Source of the DNA: Paenibacillus lautus NBRC 15380
Lineage (GTDB): Bacteria > Bacillota > Bacilli > Paenibacillales > Paenibacillaceae
Assembly: GCF_004000945.1 (NCBI RefSeq)
Contig: NZ_BIMF01000002.1
Coordinates: 62,001-126,000 of the forward strand
Direction: 5' to 3'
Length of the DNA stretch: 64,000 nucleotides
Positions 34,808 to 44,269 of the stretch are shown piece by piece. The translations under genes and the position numbers were made by a program. The notes under the pieces were generated by a model. It was not told the DNA's origin. It made no database searches and was given only the letters and a program-made list of their open reading frames with translations. Numbering within the stretch: the stretch's first letter is position 1; each line of letters begins with the position of its first letter.

Positions 34808-36139
34808 CTAATCAGATGCTGCTGCAGGGAACCATCCTTCAAGCAGTGCTCCTCCTTCCGGATGATTGCTTGCGGCTAGTTCGCCTCCGTGCTGCCTAAC
34901 AATTCTTTGTGAAATGGTTAAGCCTAATCCGCTTCCACCTGTTGAACGACTTCTGGATGCTTCCCCCCTATATAGAGGTTCGAATACGCGCTCAAGTTCT
35001 TCCGTAGAGAAGCCCGGCCCGGTATCGCGTAACGTAAACTTAACCTTATTGCCATCCTTGTTACACTGGACTTGGATTTCACCACCCGCTGGCGTGTGTC
35101 TGACGGCATTATCCAAAAGATTGTTCATGGCACGTTCTAATAAATGCATATCTCCATTGATAGTGCAGCCATCTGTTACATGGAATGAGATCGAGATGCC
35201 TTTTTGCCGAGCCAGCGGACTTAGACTGTCCCTTGAATTCCGGATTACCTGGTTAAAATCAACCGTTTTATGGTTCAGTTCCGACTCCACATACTCCATT
35301 TTTGTAAAGGTGAAAAGGTCCTCTACCAAACGATCCAATTGTGCCGATTTATCCTTGCAAACCGCCACATATTGGGTCATTTTCTCCGGGGATTGTGCGA
35401 TCCCTTGCTCAAGTCCATCCAAATAGCCACGCAAAGCGAACAACGGTGTCCGTAAATCATGCGCCGCAGCAGCAATGACGAATCGGCGTTCCTCCTCCAA
35501 TTCGGCCTGTTTCCCATAGGACTGCTCCAGTCCCTTCACCATAACATCGAATCCGTCGCGGACTTCAGCGATTTCGGTGACCCTGGACATGGGTAACCGA
35601 ACCTCCCAATCCCCAGTTGCAATTTGTCTAGCTGCGATTCCCATCTTCTCGAGTGGTTTAAGAACGAATCTTCTCATTTCCATTCCGACGACAAAGATCG
35701 CAAGCAGGAGCCCGATAAAAGCCGACATGACTTGAACTTGATTGGATTGAGGCAAATACAGAATAACCCTTCCCAGCAATTGGCCGTCCTCTATGACAGA
35801 GAACCGCTCGGTCGATAACGTAGTGCCTCGTCGCTCCGGATTGGAACGATAAATTTCCTGATCTGCTGCGGATTGAATGAGAACATCCATCTTCGCTTCG
35901 CGCAGCGCTGTATACAATTGGTTTTGCCAGTTCGGATCCGACCATTGGTCTGTGTCCGTTTCAATTCGCTGAGTCATCTCCGATATATTTCGTTGCAGCG
36001 TTTCGTTTTGAAGCCGACCTTTTTCGAAGCTGAGCGTCTTGGTTTCCATAAAGTGTGCGGCAACAAAGAAGATCCAAGGCAATAAGAGGATAAAGAAGAA
36101 GCAAAGCATTGTAAACGTACGAATGCGGAGTGACCTCAT
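34808..36139 (-). CDS. Sensor histidine kinase (HAMP-HisKA-HATPase)
   Basis: The 443-residue protein has two membrane helices (about 8-32 and 140-160) bracketing an outside sensor of about 105 residues, then a HAMP domain. HisKA has phosphoacceptor motif AAHDLRTPL, and the ATPase domain has NNLLDNAVRH, DTGPGF and GGSGLGLTI, all complete. The ATG at 36139 begins one base after the response-regulator stop; the GGGAGGG that precedes it lies within the end of that gene. The signal is unknown. With the adjacent regulator it forms one two-component operon. Confidence 0.93.
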   Translation of the reverse strand: MRSLRIRTFTMLCFFFILLLPWIFFVAAHFMETKTLSFEKGRLQNETLQRNISEMTQRIETDTDQWSDPNWQNQLYTALREAKMDVLIQSAADQEIYRSNPERRGTTLSTERFSVIEDGQLLGRVILYLPQSNQVQVMSAFIGLLLAIFVVGMEMRRFVLKPLEKMGIAARQIATGDWEVRLPMSRVTEIAEVRDGFDVMVKGLEQSYGKQAELEEERRFVIAAAAHDLRTPLFALRGYLDGLEQGIAQSPEKMTQYVAVCKDKSAQLDRLVEDLFTFTKMEYVESELNHKTVDFNQVIRNSRDSLSPLARQKGISISFHVTDGCTINGDMHLLERAMNNLLDNAVRHTPAGGEIQVQCNKDGNKVKFTLRDTGPGFSTEELERVFEPLYRGEASRSRSTGGSGLGLTISQRIVRQHGGELAASNHPEGGALLEGWFPAAASD

Positions 36140-36140
36140 G

Positions 36141-36827
36141 TTACCCTCCCTCAAAGCGATACCCTACTCCCCATACGTTGACCAGGAATATCGGTTGGTT
36201 CGGATCGGCTTCGATTTTCTCGCGAAGCCGGCTGAGATGGACCCGAATCGTATGCCTGTCGCCCACCCCATCCCAAAATTTCGCAAGTAATTGTTCGTAG
36301 GAGAAAACATGTCTGGGGTGCTCGGCAAATAATCGAAGCAACTCATATTCCTTGGGTGTGAGCACGACGTTATTTCCATCCACTAGTACTTCTCTCGTGG
36401 ACAGGTTTAACTTGATGCGGCCGTAATCCAAGACCCTACTATCCATTGGCTGAGGGGAAGCGTAACGCCGCAATACGGCTTTCACTCTGGCAACGATCTC
36501 TCCTGGCGAAGCCGTTTTGACGATGTAATCATCGCCTCCGAGAGTCAGGCCACGAATCTTATCCACATCATCGCTGCGAGCGCTCAAAAAGAGGATGGGA
36601 ACATTGCTCTCCACACGAATCCGGCGGCAAAACTCAAATCCATTTTGGCCCGGCATCATGATGTCAAGAACAATACAATGAATGGAATTTTGTTTGAATA
36701 TGTCCCACGCTTGAGCGGTATCGCAAGCAGTCATTACTTGAAAGTTGTCATTCTCCAGAAAATCCCTTAATAGCTCAACGATACTTTGGTCATCGTCTAC
36801 AACCAGTATCGTCTTTGATCCTCTCAT
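36141..36827 (-). CDS. OmpR/PhoB-family response regulator
   Basis: The 228-residue protein has a receiver domain with acidic pocket VVDDDQ and phosphoacceptor Asp55 in IVLDIMMPG, followed by a winged-helix domain (about 130-228) ending in the VWGVGYRFEGG signature. It is the partner of the kinase encoded one base downstream. Targets cannot be read; the 206-base divergent region toward the DJ-1 operon is a natural candidate. Confidence 0.94.
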   Translation of the reverse strand: MRGSKTILVVDDDQSIVELLRDFLENDNFQVMTACDTAQAWDIFKQNSIHCIVLDIMMPGQNGFEFCRRIRVESNVPILFLSARSDDVDKIRGLTLGGDDYIVKTASPGEIVARVKAVLRRYASPQPMDSRVLDYGRIKLNLSTREVLVDGNNVVLTPKEYELLRLFAEHPRHVFSYEQLLAKFWDGVGDRHTIRVHLSRLREKIEADPNQPIFLVNVWGVGYRFEGG

Positions 36828-37033
36828 GTTTATCCCACCTTTGCTTTCCTAGTTTATCATTTTTTTAGCAAGAACCAACGCAAGCTTATGTATTGTGATG
36901 GTTTGTTTATCCTTTTGTGACCTTTCTACATCTTCGTTTGAGATATTCGTTTGTTATGATTCTACTTGCGCACACGAACAGCCCATATTTCGGGTGATCG
37001 TCCCGCGCAGTCATCGATAAAGGAGGTTTACAT

Positions 37034-37252
37034 ATGGGTTTGGAAAATAACGCATTCTCGTTCTTCCCTTTTGGCGCTTTGTTTTGTCTCACGCTATTTG
37101 CTTTCCTGGCGGTTCGAGTATACGCGATTCGTCAACGTTACAAAAGCGATCATCAAAAGGATGATATCGCAATGATTCTAAAGAATCGAATGGCCAAAGG
37201 TGAAATTGATGAGAAGGAATATCGCATGCTGAAAGATCTTCTGATCAAATAG
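37034..37252 (+). CDS. Small membrane protein with SHOCT domain
   Basis: The 72-residue protein has one membrane helix (about 10-30) and a C-terminal SHOCT-like motif (MAKGEIDEKEYRMLKDLL), a short domain usually found at the ends of membrane or stress proteins. AAAGGAGG lies before the ATG. It is the first gene of an operon with two DJ-1/PfpI-family genes; the next ATG is 20 bases away. Confidence 0.8.
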   Translation: MGLENNAFSFFPFGALFCLTLFAFLAVRVYAIRQRYKSDHQKDDIAMILKNRMAKGEIDEKEYRMLKDLLIK

Positions 37253-37272
37253 AGACTAGGAGGAATTATTGA

Positions 37273-38313
37273 ATGCTAAACGTTCAAATCGTGTTGTTTG
37301 ACGGCTTCGACCTTCTGGATGCAATAGCACCTTACGAGGTCTTTTGCGCCGCAGCCATGAATGCTGAAAACGCGTTAAGCGTAGAACTGGTCACCGCCGA
37401 AGGTCCAAGATCCGTGCCTAGCGGCATCAACGGGTTGAAGATTGAAGCGAGTGGCAGACTGAACCCGGAACGTGCGGGCATCATTCTCGTACCCGGCGCA
37501 TCCGGCGATGTCGAAGATGATGGGCCAGATTCGATTCCGGCTATTCTGGGCCGGGCCATGAGTACGGGATTGACCGATATGATCAAGCAGGCGCTCCAGC
37601 ACAAAGACATCATCGTCGCTACGGTCTGCGGCGGTTCCCTGGTGCTTGCCATGGGAGGCCTCTTGGAAGGCAGGCCGGCGGTAACCAACCACCTGGGCAT
37701 GGATCTACTTGGTGCAACCGGTGCACTTCCCGTCTCGGCTCGCGTCGTGGACGACGGCAATCTGGTTACCGGCGGCGGCGTGACTTCAGGACTTGATGTA
37801 GCGCTATATCTGGTGGAGCGTGAACTTGGGCCTCGTATCGCTCACGCGGTAGAGCAGTTATTTGAATATGAACGAAGAGGAACGGTTTGGAAGGATAAAG
37901 GGATTGCGCCTAGCGTTCATAAACCATTGACGAGTGACGAACCCAACACTGCGGTGAACAAAACAGCGATGACAACCACGCCCAGTTCCCTGCATAGCAA
38001 TAGCACACAGGCAACGGTCTTCGACGGGGATTGGGATACCACCCTCGCTACGCCCGTCGGGAAGCTGGAGGTCAAGCTCTCCATAGCGACAAGACACGAG
38101 ATGATCCATGGCACGGCAACGCAAGGAGATGAAACCATCGAGTTTATAAACCCCGTGCTTCTGGATAACAAGCTGACCTGGTCGCTGCGAATCACGAAAC
38201 CCATGCGCTTGAATCTCAAATTTGAAGTTGTTGTCGATGGAGATCACATGGTCGGTATCGCCAAAGCCGGACTCCTGCCTGCATCCAAATTAACAGGAAA
38301 TCGGGTTTCCTAA
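37273..38313 (+). CDS. Cytosolic DJ-1/PfpI-family protein with extra C-terminal domain
   Basis: The 346-residue protein opens directly with the DJ-1/PfpI fold (VQIVLFDGFDLLDAIAPYEVF, the isonitrile-hydratase/AraC-associated subgroup). The reactive cysteine is Cys119 in ATVCGGSL, and the conserved GGGVTSGLDVALYLVER stretch follows. After about residue 225 comes a Ser/Thr-rich linker and an unrecognised beta-rich domain of about 90 residues, starting near TVFDGDWDTT. No signal peptide is present. A secreted paralogue with very similar sequence lies two genes downstream. The reaction is unknown; hydratase, deglycase and amidase activities occur in the superfamily. Confidence 0.85.
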   Translation: MLNVQIVLFDGFDLLDAIAPYEVFCAAAMNAENALSVELVTAEGPRSVPSGINGLKIEASGRLNPERAGIILVPGASGDVEDDGPDSIPAILGRAMSTGLTDMIKQALQHKDIIVATVCGGSLVLAMGGLLEGRPAVTNHLGMDLLGATGALPVSARVVDDGNLVTGGGVTSGLDVALYLVERELGPRIAHAVEQLFEYERRGTVWKDKGIAPSVHKPLTSDEPNTAVNKTAMTTTPSSLHSNSTQATVFDGDWDTTLATPVGKLEVKLSIATRHEMIHGTATQGDETIEFINPVLLDNKLTWSLRITKPMRLNLKFEVVVDGDHMVGIAKAGLLPASKLTGNRVS

Positions 38314-38425
38314 TCATATGAAAAACCGCGGCCTACACGCGGTCTGGCTTCCAAGAATGTACATCGATCGAGTTTTTTTCAGGAATGGAATGTATCAAAT
38401 ATGGCGCTTCGGGAGTTGGGAACGG

Positions 38426-39058
38426 ATGAAGAAACGGAAATCGTTATACCTACTGCTGGCCTGTGTCAGCATACTATTTATACTATATGCCTTGGTTAAA
38501 AACTACTGGATCGATCCCGGTGCTGCGGGGTTTTTAAGCCATAAAACCGGGCTGAAGCGCGAGCTTAATCTCCCGGTTTGGTTAAATGTCATGTACGTTC
38601 ATGTTGCATTCGCATGTATGGCCATGGCATCGGGGCTGGTTAACTTTTCGAATCGAATATTTGAAAGAAGCCGCTGGCTCCATCGCATAAACGGCTATGT
38701 ATATATCGTGTCCGTACTGCTAGTTGTGCTGACTTCCGGATATATGGCCCCTTACGCCACCGGCGGAAAAATAAGCAGTATGGGATTCAATCTGCTGAAT
38801 ATGATTTGGCTGGTTATCACCATTACGGCGTTCGTCCAGATCAAGAGGAAACGGATCAACCGTCATCGCAACTGGATGATTCGTAGTTACGCCTTTTGCT
38901 TCACGAACATGTTGATTCATCTCATTACTTCCCTTTTTCATCAGGGGTTTGGATACGTTTACGCTACCAGCTACACCATCGGCGTTTACGGTTCTATTGC
39001 ACTGCTGCTATTTATTCCTGAAATGATCATCAGAACGAATCGAAAGGAATTGGTATAA
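38426..39058 (+). CDS. DUF2306-like polytopic membrane protein
   Basis: The 210-residue protein has about six membrane helices with conserved-looking histidines in MYVHVAFACMAMASGLVNF and RSRWLHRINGYVYIV, then RHRNWMIRSYAFCF. This pattern recalls DUF2306 membrane proteins, possibly heme- or metal-linked. ATG 38426 is preferred to an ATG 36 codons upstream, which would add a non-hydrophobic tail and overlaps a GC-rich hairpin. It ends one base before the secreted DJ-1 paralogue gene, so the two are tightly coupled. Confidence 0.75.
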   Translation: MKKRKSLYLLLACVSILFILYALVKNYWIDPGAAGFLSHKTGLKRELNLPVWLNVMYVHVAFACMAMASGLVNFSNRIFERSRWLHRINGYVYIVSVLLVVLTSGYMAPYATGGKISSMGFNLLNMIWLVITITAFVQIKRKRINRHRNWMIRSYAFCFTNMLIHLITSLFHQGFGYVYATSYTIGVYGSIALLLFIPEMIIRTNRKELV

Positions 39059-39059
39059 G

Positions 39060-39884
39060 ATGAAAAAAATACTTAGCTTACTCATGTCGTTTACGCTCAT
39101 TCTAAGTCTGTTAGCCCCCGCAGCAAGCGCGGAAACCAATAAGAAGCCGGATCCATCCAAGGATAAAAGCGTACATGTTCAAATCGTATTATTCGATGGG
39201 TTTGATCTGCTGGACGCATTAGCGCCATATGAAGTATTTGCTGCCGCTGGAATGTATACTGGTGGAAAAGTCACCGTTGAATTGGTATCTGCAGAAGGTA
39301 AACGTTCGGTCCCGAGCGGGCTGAATGGGCCCACTCTCGAAGCGCAAGCCGTAATAGACCCTAACCGTTCCGGGATTATAGTGGTTCCTGGAGCGTCGGG
39401 AAAGCCGGCAGGGTATTCCCAAGATGCTATTCCCAGCATATTAAGACAGGCTAAGGATACTGGTTTAACAAGTATGATGAAACAAGCGATGAATAATAAA
39501 AAAGTCACGGTGGCTACCGTGTGCGGAGGTTCATTGCTGCTGGCTATGGATGGCTTGTTGAAAGACAGATATGCGGTCACCAATCAGATCGGCATGGGGG
39601 CGCTAGGAGCTCTCGGTGCAGTTCCGGTTGAAGCAAGAATCGTGGAAGATGGTCCGCGCTTGGTGACTGGCGGAGGGGTTACTTCCGGACTTGATGTGGC
39701 CTTGTATTTGGTTGAGCGCGAAGTCGGGCCGCAGATTGCGAATGCCATTGAACAGTTATTCGAGTACGAGCGTAGAGGTACAGTATGGAAGGCAAAAGGC
39801 ATAACGCCGATTAGCTTTGAGACAAGCCAGGAAACATCTAAAAAAGCACCCCCGGCTGCACCGGAGAAAAAAGCCGACAAGTGA
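39060..39884 (+). CDS. Secreted DJ-1/PfpI-family protein
   Basis: The 274-residue precursor has a clear Sec signal peptide (residues about 1-24, cleaved after ASA). The same DJ-1/PfpI domain as the gene at 37273 follows: VQIVLFDGFDLLDALAPYEVF, reactive Cys155 in ATVCGGSL and GGGVTSGLDVALYLVERE. The C-terminus is a short Lys/Pro/Ala-rich tail instead of the extra domain of the cytosolic copy. DJ-1 proteins are normally cytosolic, so an exported copy is unusual. The gene starts one base after the DUF2306-like gene. Confidence 0.87.
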   Translation: MKKILSLLMSFTLILSLLAPAASAETNKKPDPSKDKSVHVQIVLFDGFDLLDALAPYEVFAAAGMYTGGKVTVELVSAEGKRSVPSGLNGPTLEAQAVIDPNRSGIIVVPGASGKPAGYSQDAIPSILRQAKDTGLTSMMKQAMNNKKVTVATVCGGSLLLAMDGLLKDRYAVTNQIGMGALGALGAVPVEARIVEDGPRLVTGGGVTSGLDVALYLVEREVGPQIANAIEQLFEYERRGTVWKAKGITPISFETSQETSKKAPPAAPEKKADK

Positions 39885-39997
39885 GGAGGCGAGGCAATCG
39901 GGGAGCGTGGAAGCGTGTCGTTCCCACCTCTCGTTTATTACACGCAATGAATAGATGGCGTTTCATTTACTCGTTGAAGAACTCGCATGAACTCATT

Positions 39998-40026
39998 AAA
40001 AAAGCCGCATTTTGTGCGGCTTTTTT
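39998..40026 (+). terminator. Terminator of the DJ-1 operon
   Basis: The stem gccgca / tgcggc is flanked by an A run and six T. It can also act on the minus strand for the convergent hydrolase. Confidence 0.85.
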
Positions 40027-40098
40027 AAGTGCAATCTTTGGTCACTCTACCAAACAAAGCGCTTATTTTTTATTTGTAGTTCTGCCGGATGAGTCCCT

Positions 40099-40854
40099 TT
40101 ATCCTCTCGCTAAAAATGTAAGAATCAAACCAGCCAGTTCTTCTGCGTGCGTCAGCGTGATCATATGGTCAGCCCCCTCGACTACTTCGAAACGGATGTC
40201 TTGAACTCGCTTGAACTGTTCCGCAATTCGCTGCATATCCTCCCATTCGACCGTTCCCTGAATAAACAGCGTGTTTACAACAAGCTCCTCCAACCGCTCG
40301 ATCGCTGGCGGCATCGGCCATACAACCTCGAAGCTCTTCCACTCACTAAACACTCTGGTCATATACAACGTGTGCATCTCGCGCAAAAAATCCCGTTCAG
40401 AGCCGGACATCGTCACACGATAATTCGGCCCGCTTAACGATTGTTCTACGAGACGGTTGACATCGGGTGCACAAGCATTAACTTGGGCCATCCAATCGAT
40501 GAATGGCTGGGAGTGCTCGAATCCGGTTAGTGATGGTGCGATTAATACCAAATGGTCGACTCTAGAAGGGTAAGTCAAGGCAAAATCCGTAACTGCCTGC
40601 CCTCCCATGGAATGACCGACAAGCGAAACGCGGTCAATTTCCAGATGATCAAGCAATGACCGTAGGTCTTCAACCAAGCTGGTTGGCTTTTGCGGCGCAG
40701 GGGATTTTCCAGTTCCGCGACCATCATACGTGATGACTTGATGATTCCGGGCTAACTGCGGGGCAACATACTTCCATTCTCTTGAATCTACACCTGGGCT
40801 GTGTACCAACACAACGGGTGTCCCACTGCCTTGAGTCTGATAAGCTAAATCCAT
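40099..40854 (-). CDS. Alpha/beta hydrolase
   Basis: The 251-residue protein is a compact cytosolic hydrolase with HSPGVDSREW (oxyanion region), the YDGRGTGKS loop, nucleophile elbow GHSMGG (about 91-96) and a terminal histidine in EGADHMITL (about 230). It resembles the haloperoxidase/epoxide-hydrolase-like branch. The substrate is unknown. It is monocistronic. Confidence 0.88.
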   Translation of the reverse strand: MDLAYQTQGSGTPVVLVHSPGVDSREWKYVAPQLARNHQVITYDGRGTGKSPAPQKPTSLVEDLRSLLDHLEIDRVSLVGHSMGGQAVTDFALTYPSRVDHLVLIAPSLTGFEHSQPFIDWMAQVNACAPDVNRLVEQSLSGPNYRVTMSGSERDFLREMHTLYMTRVFSEWKSFEVVWPMPPAIERLEELVVNTLFIQGTVEWEDMQRIAEQFKRVQDIRFEVVEGADHMITLTHAEELAGLILTFLARG

Positions 40855-40996
40855 TTAAAAACTCCTCTCGCCTATGGATGATGATCCAGATTTTATGATT
40901 CTAATATAATTTAAGACTGAACATTCGGTCAATAGAAAAACGCATGAAATCCAAGTTCCTTTCCTTACATGGGGTAAGAACTGTCCAAGTCAACAC

Positions 40997-41020
40997 AAAA
41001 AGCCGCCCCTGGCGGCTTCT
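40997..41020 (-). terminator. Terminator of the DUF1835 gene
   Basis: The stem aagccgcc / ggcggctt begins at the stop codon itself and is followed on the minus strand by five T. Confidence 0.8.
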
Positions 41021-42054
41021 TAAACATGCGATAAACCTAGCGAGAATTGATGAGGAAAACCCGGTAAACCCTTGAACGTTAAAACACCATCACTGACCAA
41101 ACTCCAGATTCTGTAGATGATAAAGGAATAGCTTATACGCTGCTGTGAGCTTTCCAGTATTTTAGTCACGACGTCTCCAGCCTTAACAAAATTACCGGGA
41201 TTGAGTTTATCTTGCAGCTCCAAGACCGATTTAACAATAACCTCGTCCAGTTTATCCTCTTGGCAGCATATGATTTTTCCCTCTTCCCAGAGTCGAAGCA
41301 CATCATCCTGTCCTGCCAACCCCAACCATTCTGACTCATAACGCTTCCTCAGATCAGAATTAAGAGGGATCCCCTCACCATAATTTCTGAGGATTTCGAT
41401 GTATTTATCTCGTTCGACCAATGCCTGCGATACTGGAGCATTACCCTGCGCCGTTTCTGTGAGTATTTGTGTCACATTGACCATATGGACTGGACTCTTC
41501 CGCTCCCTCAGCAGATACATTGCAAATCGAAGCCCCGTTTGATCATGGGCGTTATCCGCGCACCATACCACAACGGTCTTGCTCTCCGGTATATTCTTCA
41601 GCGTATCGATCATACGCTCAATTTGGTGTTCCTGGTTTATACTGTCTGAATAATATGAATCCCTGTCATGTTCCATCAACCACATTTGCCTTCGGAGCTG
41701 CCCTTCCTTTGTGCTCAATTCCGTGATGGGACCGACTGAAAACCAATCATTAAATGCTAGTACCCGAGACTCCTCCCGTTTACCAAGTTGACTGAGCGCA
41801 ACTTTTAATGAACCGGCTTCAGAGAGACTGAACACAATATGGACGTGAGTTTGAAGTTTCTCTTCTTGCAGTCTCTGGTTGTTAACGGTATCTATGTGCA
41901 TTTCCAACAGCTTATACAATCTCTGACCGAACATTCTATCTTCATGATCACCATGCGTAGAATCGTGTATCGCTGTATTCACCAACTGACGAAGTAAAAG
42001 CCAATGTTCTCTTTCTTCAAACCCGCTTAATTTCTCAAAGTGTTTATCGATCAC
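41020..42054 (-). CDS. DUF1835/DUF3658-type protein
   Basis: After about 75 residues of helical N-terminus, the protein shows the DUF1835 start THVHIVFSLSEAGSLKVAL and acidic segments such as WFSVGPI and VVVWCADNAHDQTGL. A C-terminal DUF3658-like helical part ends with a winged-helix-like YRIWSLVSDGVLTFKG. The function of these domains is not known. The start is taken as GTG 42054, four bases after GGGAGG; a TTG four codons upstream is embedded in that site. Confidence 0.8.
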   Translation of the reverse strand: MIDKHFEKLSGFEEREHWLLLRQLVNTAIHDSTHGDHEDRMFGQRLYKLLEMHIDTVNNQRLQEEKLQTHVHIVFSLSEAGSLKVALSQLGKREESRVLAFNDWFSVGPITELSTKEGQLRRQMWLMEHDRDSYYSDSINQEHQIERMIDTLKNIPESKTVVVWCADNAHDQTGLRFAMYLLRERKSPVHMVNVTQILTETAQGNAPVSQALVERDKYIEILRNYGEGIPLNSDLRKRYESEWLGLAGQDDVLRLWEEGKIICCQEDKLDEVIVKSVLELQDKLNPGNFVKAGDVVTKILESSQQRISYSFIIYRIWSLVSDGVLTFKGLPGFPHQFSLGLSHV

Positions 42055-42154
42055 GATCCCTCCCAAACTTTCGGCTTGATGAGAAGTTACCTTAATTTCA
42101 TGTGCACATGTATTACAGACTTAAAATATCCATATTCAGAATACAAGAAGTTCA

Positions 42155-42640
42155 TCACTTCTTGTTCTCAGCACAGCTGCCACGTTTTGATGCCGCGTCC
42201 AATACCGACTGGATCGTTTGCTCCTCCAAGTATCGATTCAATTGCCGTTCGGCACCGTCCATCACCTGTTTGACCAGGCATACGCACTCACGGGGGTGGT
42301 CCTCTTGTTTCTCGGCAGCCTTCTCTTCGGTCAGCAAACGGTGCTGCCGCGAATTCATATTTGAGCATTCAAAGAGCTGCTGCCTTCCTTCGATCACCTG
42401 TATCACTTCAAGGAATGTAATCTGCTCGGCCGTCTTTGCAAGCTCGTAGCCTCCGTTCACTCCCGGCACTGCCCGCACGATTCCATCCTGCCTCAGCTTG
42501 GACATAATTTTGGACAAATAGCTTTCCGAAACGCCCAGCGTCGCAGATAACTCCTTGATTCCGATGTTCTGGTCACGCTCCGAATGAGCCAAATGGATTA
42601 AGGCGTGCAGAGCATAATCAACGCTTTTGGAAAACTGTAT
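42155..42640 (-). CDS. Rrf2-family regulator, apparently starting at AUA
   Basis: The 161-residue product begins (I)QFSKSVDYALHALIHLA, an Rrf2 N-terminus, with an HTH in IKELSATLGVSESYLSKIM and a wing VNGGYELAKTAEQI. Three cysteines (FEC and ECVC, about residues 98-126) are in the positions that bind a Fe-S cluster or sense thiols/NO in this family. An AAGGAGG lies eight bases before the ATA at 42638-42640. The only upstream in-frame ATG overlaps the -10 box (TATAATG) of a strong promoter and cannot be in the transcript. No ATG, GTG or TTG is available between. An AUA start, or an ATG-to-ATA change or error, is implied. Confidence 0.8.
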   Translation of the reverse strand: MQFSKSVDYALHALIHLAHSERDQNIGIKELSATLGVSESYLSKIMSKLRQDGIVRAVPGVNGGYELAKTAEQITFLEVIQVIEGRQQLFECSNMNSRQHRLLTEEKAAEKQEDHPRECVCLVKQVMDGAERQLNRYLEEQTIQSVLDAASKRGSCAENKK

Positions 42641-42686
42641 GGCGGTTTCCTCCTTTAATTTCGAATTACATAGACCTATGATATCC

Positions 42687-42715
42687 ATTATATTAACTCG
42701 GATTCGTTTTTGCAA
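42687..42715 (-). promoter_or_regulatory. Strong sigma-A promoter of the Rrf2 gene
   Basis: On the minus strand TTGCAA (42710-42715), a 17-base spacer and a perfect TATAAT (42687-42692). The expected start point near 42680 leaves a leader of about 40 bases ending in AAGGAGG. Confidence 0.7.
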
Positions 42716-42782
42716 TGAACCCAGGTTATAGGGTGGGTCTTGGTTACATTTACCTTCTGATTCTTTGAAAAGATTTGTCCGC

Positions 42783-42808
42783 AAAAAAAGCCGCCAACAA
42801 GGCGACTT
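42783..42808 (-). terminator. Terminator of the AI-2E-family gene
   Basis: The stem gtcgcc / ggcggc with a 5-base loop is followed by seven T on the minus strand. Confidence 0.8.
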
Positions 42809-42872
42809 CGGAAGCAAATTCATATGATAGCCTTACGGTCAACGGGGCTTGCAACCGCCGAAATTTGATGGA

Positions 42873-44027
42873 CTATTTCAGCGTGTTGTTATTCCGAGGA
42901 TCATATAATCCCGATGTGTCCTTGAACCATTCGAAGATATGGGATACACAAACCTTGAGGACCGCATAACCGGGAACGGCTAACAGAATGCCAACCACAC
43001 CGAACAGATTACCGGCCGTCAGTATGACGAAGATAATCGTAATGGGGTGAATCTTAAGCGTTTTGCCCATGATTTGCGGTGAGATGAACTTCCCTTCGAT
43101 TAATTGCACGATCGTCCATACCGCCACCATCTTCAGCAGCATCATCGGAGAAGTGACCAAAGCCACAATGAGCGCAGGCGTAATCGCAATTGCGGGTCCC
43201 AGATAGGGCACCACGCTGGTGAACGATGCAATAATCGCTAGAATCAACGCGTAATCCAGACCGATGATCATGTAACCGATATAGAGCAGAATCCCAATGC
43301 AGAAGCTCACAATAATCTGCCCGCGGATAAACGAGCTGATCTGATGATTGATATCCTGAAGCACATGCAAAATTCCGGAACGACTCTTCGTCGGCAGGAA
43401 AGACAATATTTTCAGAGGGAGCTTTTTGCCGTCTTTCAGCATATAAAACAGCACAAAGGGTACGGTCACAATCGACAGCACAACCTCCGTAAAAGCACCC
43501 AGAAACCCGCCCACTCTGCTCCACGTATGGTTCAGAATTTCCGTTGCCTTCTGCGTGACGGTTGTCCACCATTCTTGGGAGTTAATGTTCATGGTCTCTT
43601 GAATCTGATTATACAACTCGCTGCCCGTTAGATCTTCAAACTGCTGTCTAGCCTTTTCGCTATATGTCGGAAAATTATCAATCAGCCCCATAATCTGGTT
43701 GCGCAGCACCGGAATGACCGCGAGCACCACGATCGTTAGAATACCGGCAATAACCAGATATAGGATCAGGATGGACCATCCGCGCTTGATCTTCCATTTT
43801 TCCATTACATCTACCAGAGGGTTCAGCAAATAATAGAGAATTCCTGATAAAATGATCGGCAACACGATCGTCTTGATTAATACGGCGAGCGGATGCAGCA
43901 CAAACGAAATCTTGCTTAGAACCAACACATTGAGTCCAACCAGCAACAGAACAAGCAAAAGAAGCACAAACTTATTGTTCAGAAAAAAGCGCTTGAACCG
44001 ATCCGGCCAAATACGGGGTTGCTCCAT
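42873..44027 (-). CDS. AI-2E family (YtvI/PerM-like) membrane transporter
   Basis: The 384-residue protein has about eight membrane helices with the family pattern: paired N-terminal helices, a soluble helical loop (residues about 120-195, [12 protein letters not shown]) and C-terminal helices containing [18 protein letters not shown] and the [20 protein letters not shown] motif. Members export autoinducer-2, sodium/protons or unknown solutes; this one cannot be assigned. GGGAGG precedes the ATG. It is monocistronic. Confidence 0.92.
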   Translation of the reverse strand: MEQPRIWPDRFKRFFLNNKFVLLLLVLLLVGLNVLVLSKISFVLHPLAVLIKTIVLPIILSGILYYLLNPLVDVMEKWKIKRGWSILILYLVIAGILTIVVLAVIPVLRNQIMGLIDNFPTYSEKARQQFEDLTGSELYNQIQETMNINSQEWWTTVTQKATEILNHTWSRVGGFLGAFTEVVLSIVTVPFVLFYMLKDGKKLPLKILSFLPTKSRSGILHVLQDINHQISSFIRGQIIVSFCIGILLYIGYMIIGLDYALILAIIASFTSVVPYLGPAIAITPALIVALVTSPMMLLKMVAVWTIVQLIEGKFISPQIMGKTLKIHPITIIFVILTAGNLFGVVGILLAVPGYAVLKVCVSHIFEWFKDTSGLYDPRNNNTLK

Positions 44028-44221
44028 ACATGTCCTCCCTTACTTATGTATACATATTCAAGATGTAAAGCTGAGCATGGATTCACGACACCGAAAAAAT
44101 CCGACAAAATGACGTGATCTTCATTCTTTTAACTATAATGTTTGAACGGGGCACATGTCCAGTTTACCAAGAACGAACTAGGAGGCATGTTCAGGTATTC
44201 ACTGACATAAATACGGAAACA

Positions 44222-44250
44222 AGCCCGCATGTCACAAGGACACGCAGGCT
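44222..44250 (-). terminator. Terminator of the AAA-VWA operon
   Basis: A 12-bp stem with two G-U pairs (AGCCTGCGTGTC / GACATGCGGGCT) is followed by TGTTT on the minus strand, 20 bases past the stop. Confidence 0.65.
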
Positions 44251-44269
44251 GAAGCTGTTCAGTATGATC

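Noticed and set aside
42641..42823. N-terminal extension of the Rrf2 gene to an upstream ATG or further start
   Set aside because: The extension crosses the -35 and -10 boxes of a strong promoter and does not resemble an Rrf2 protein before QFSKS.
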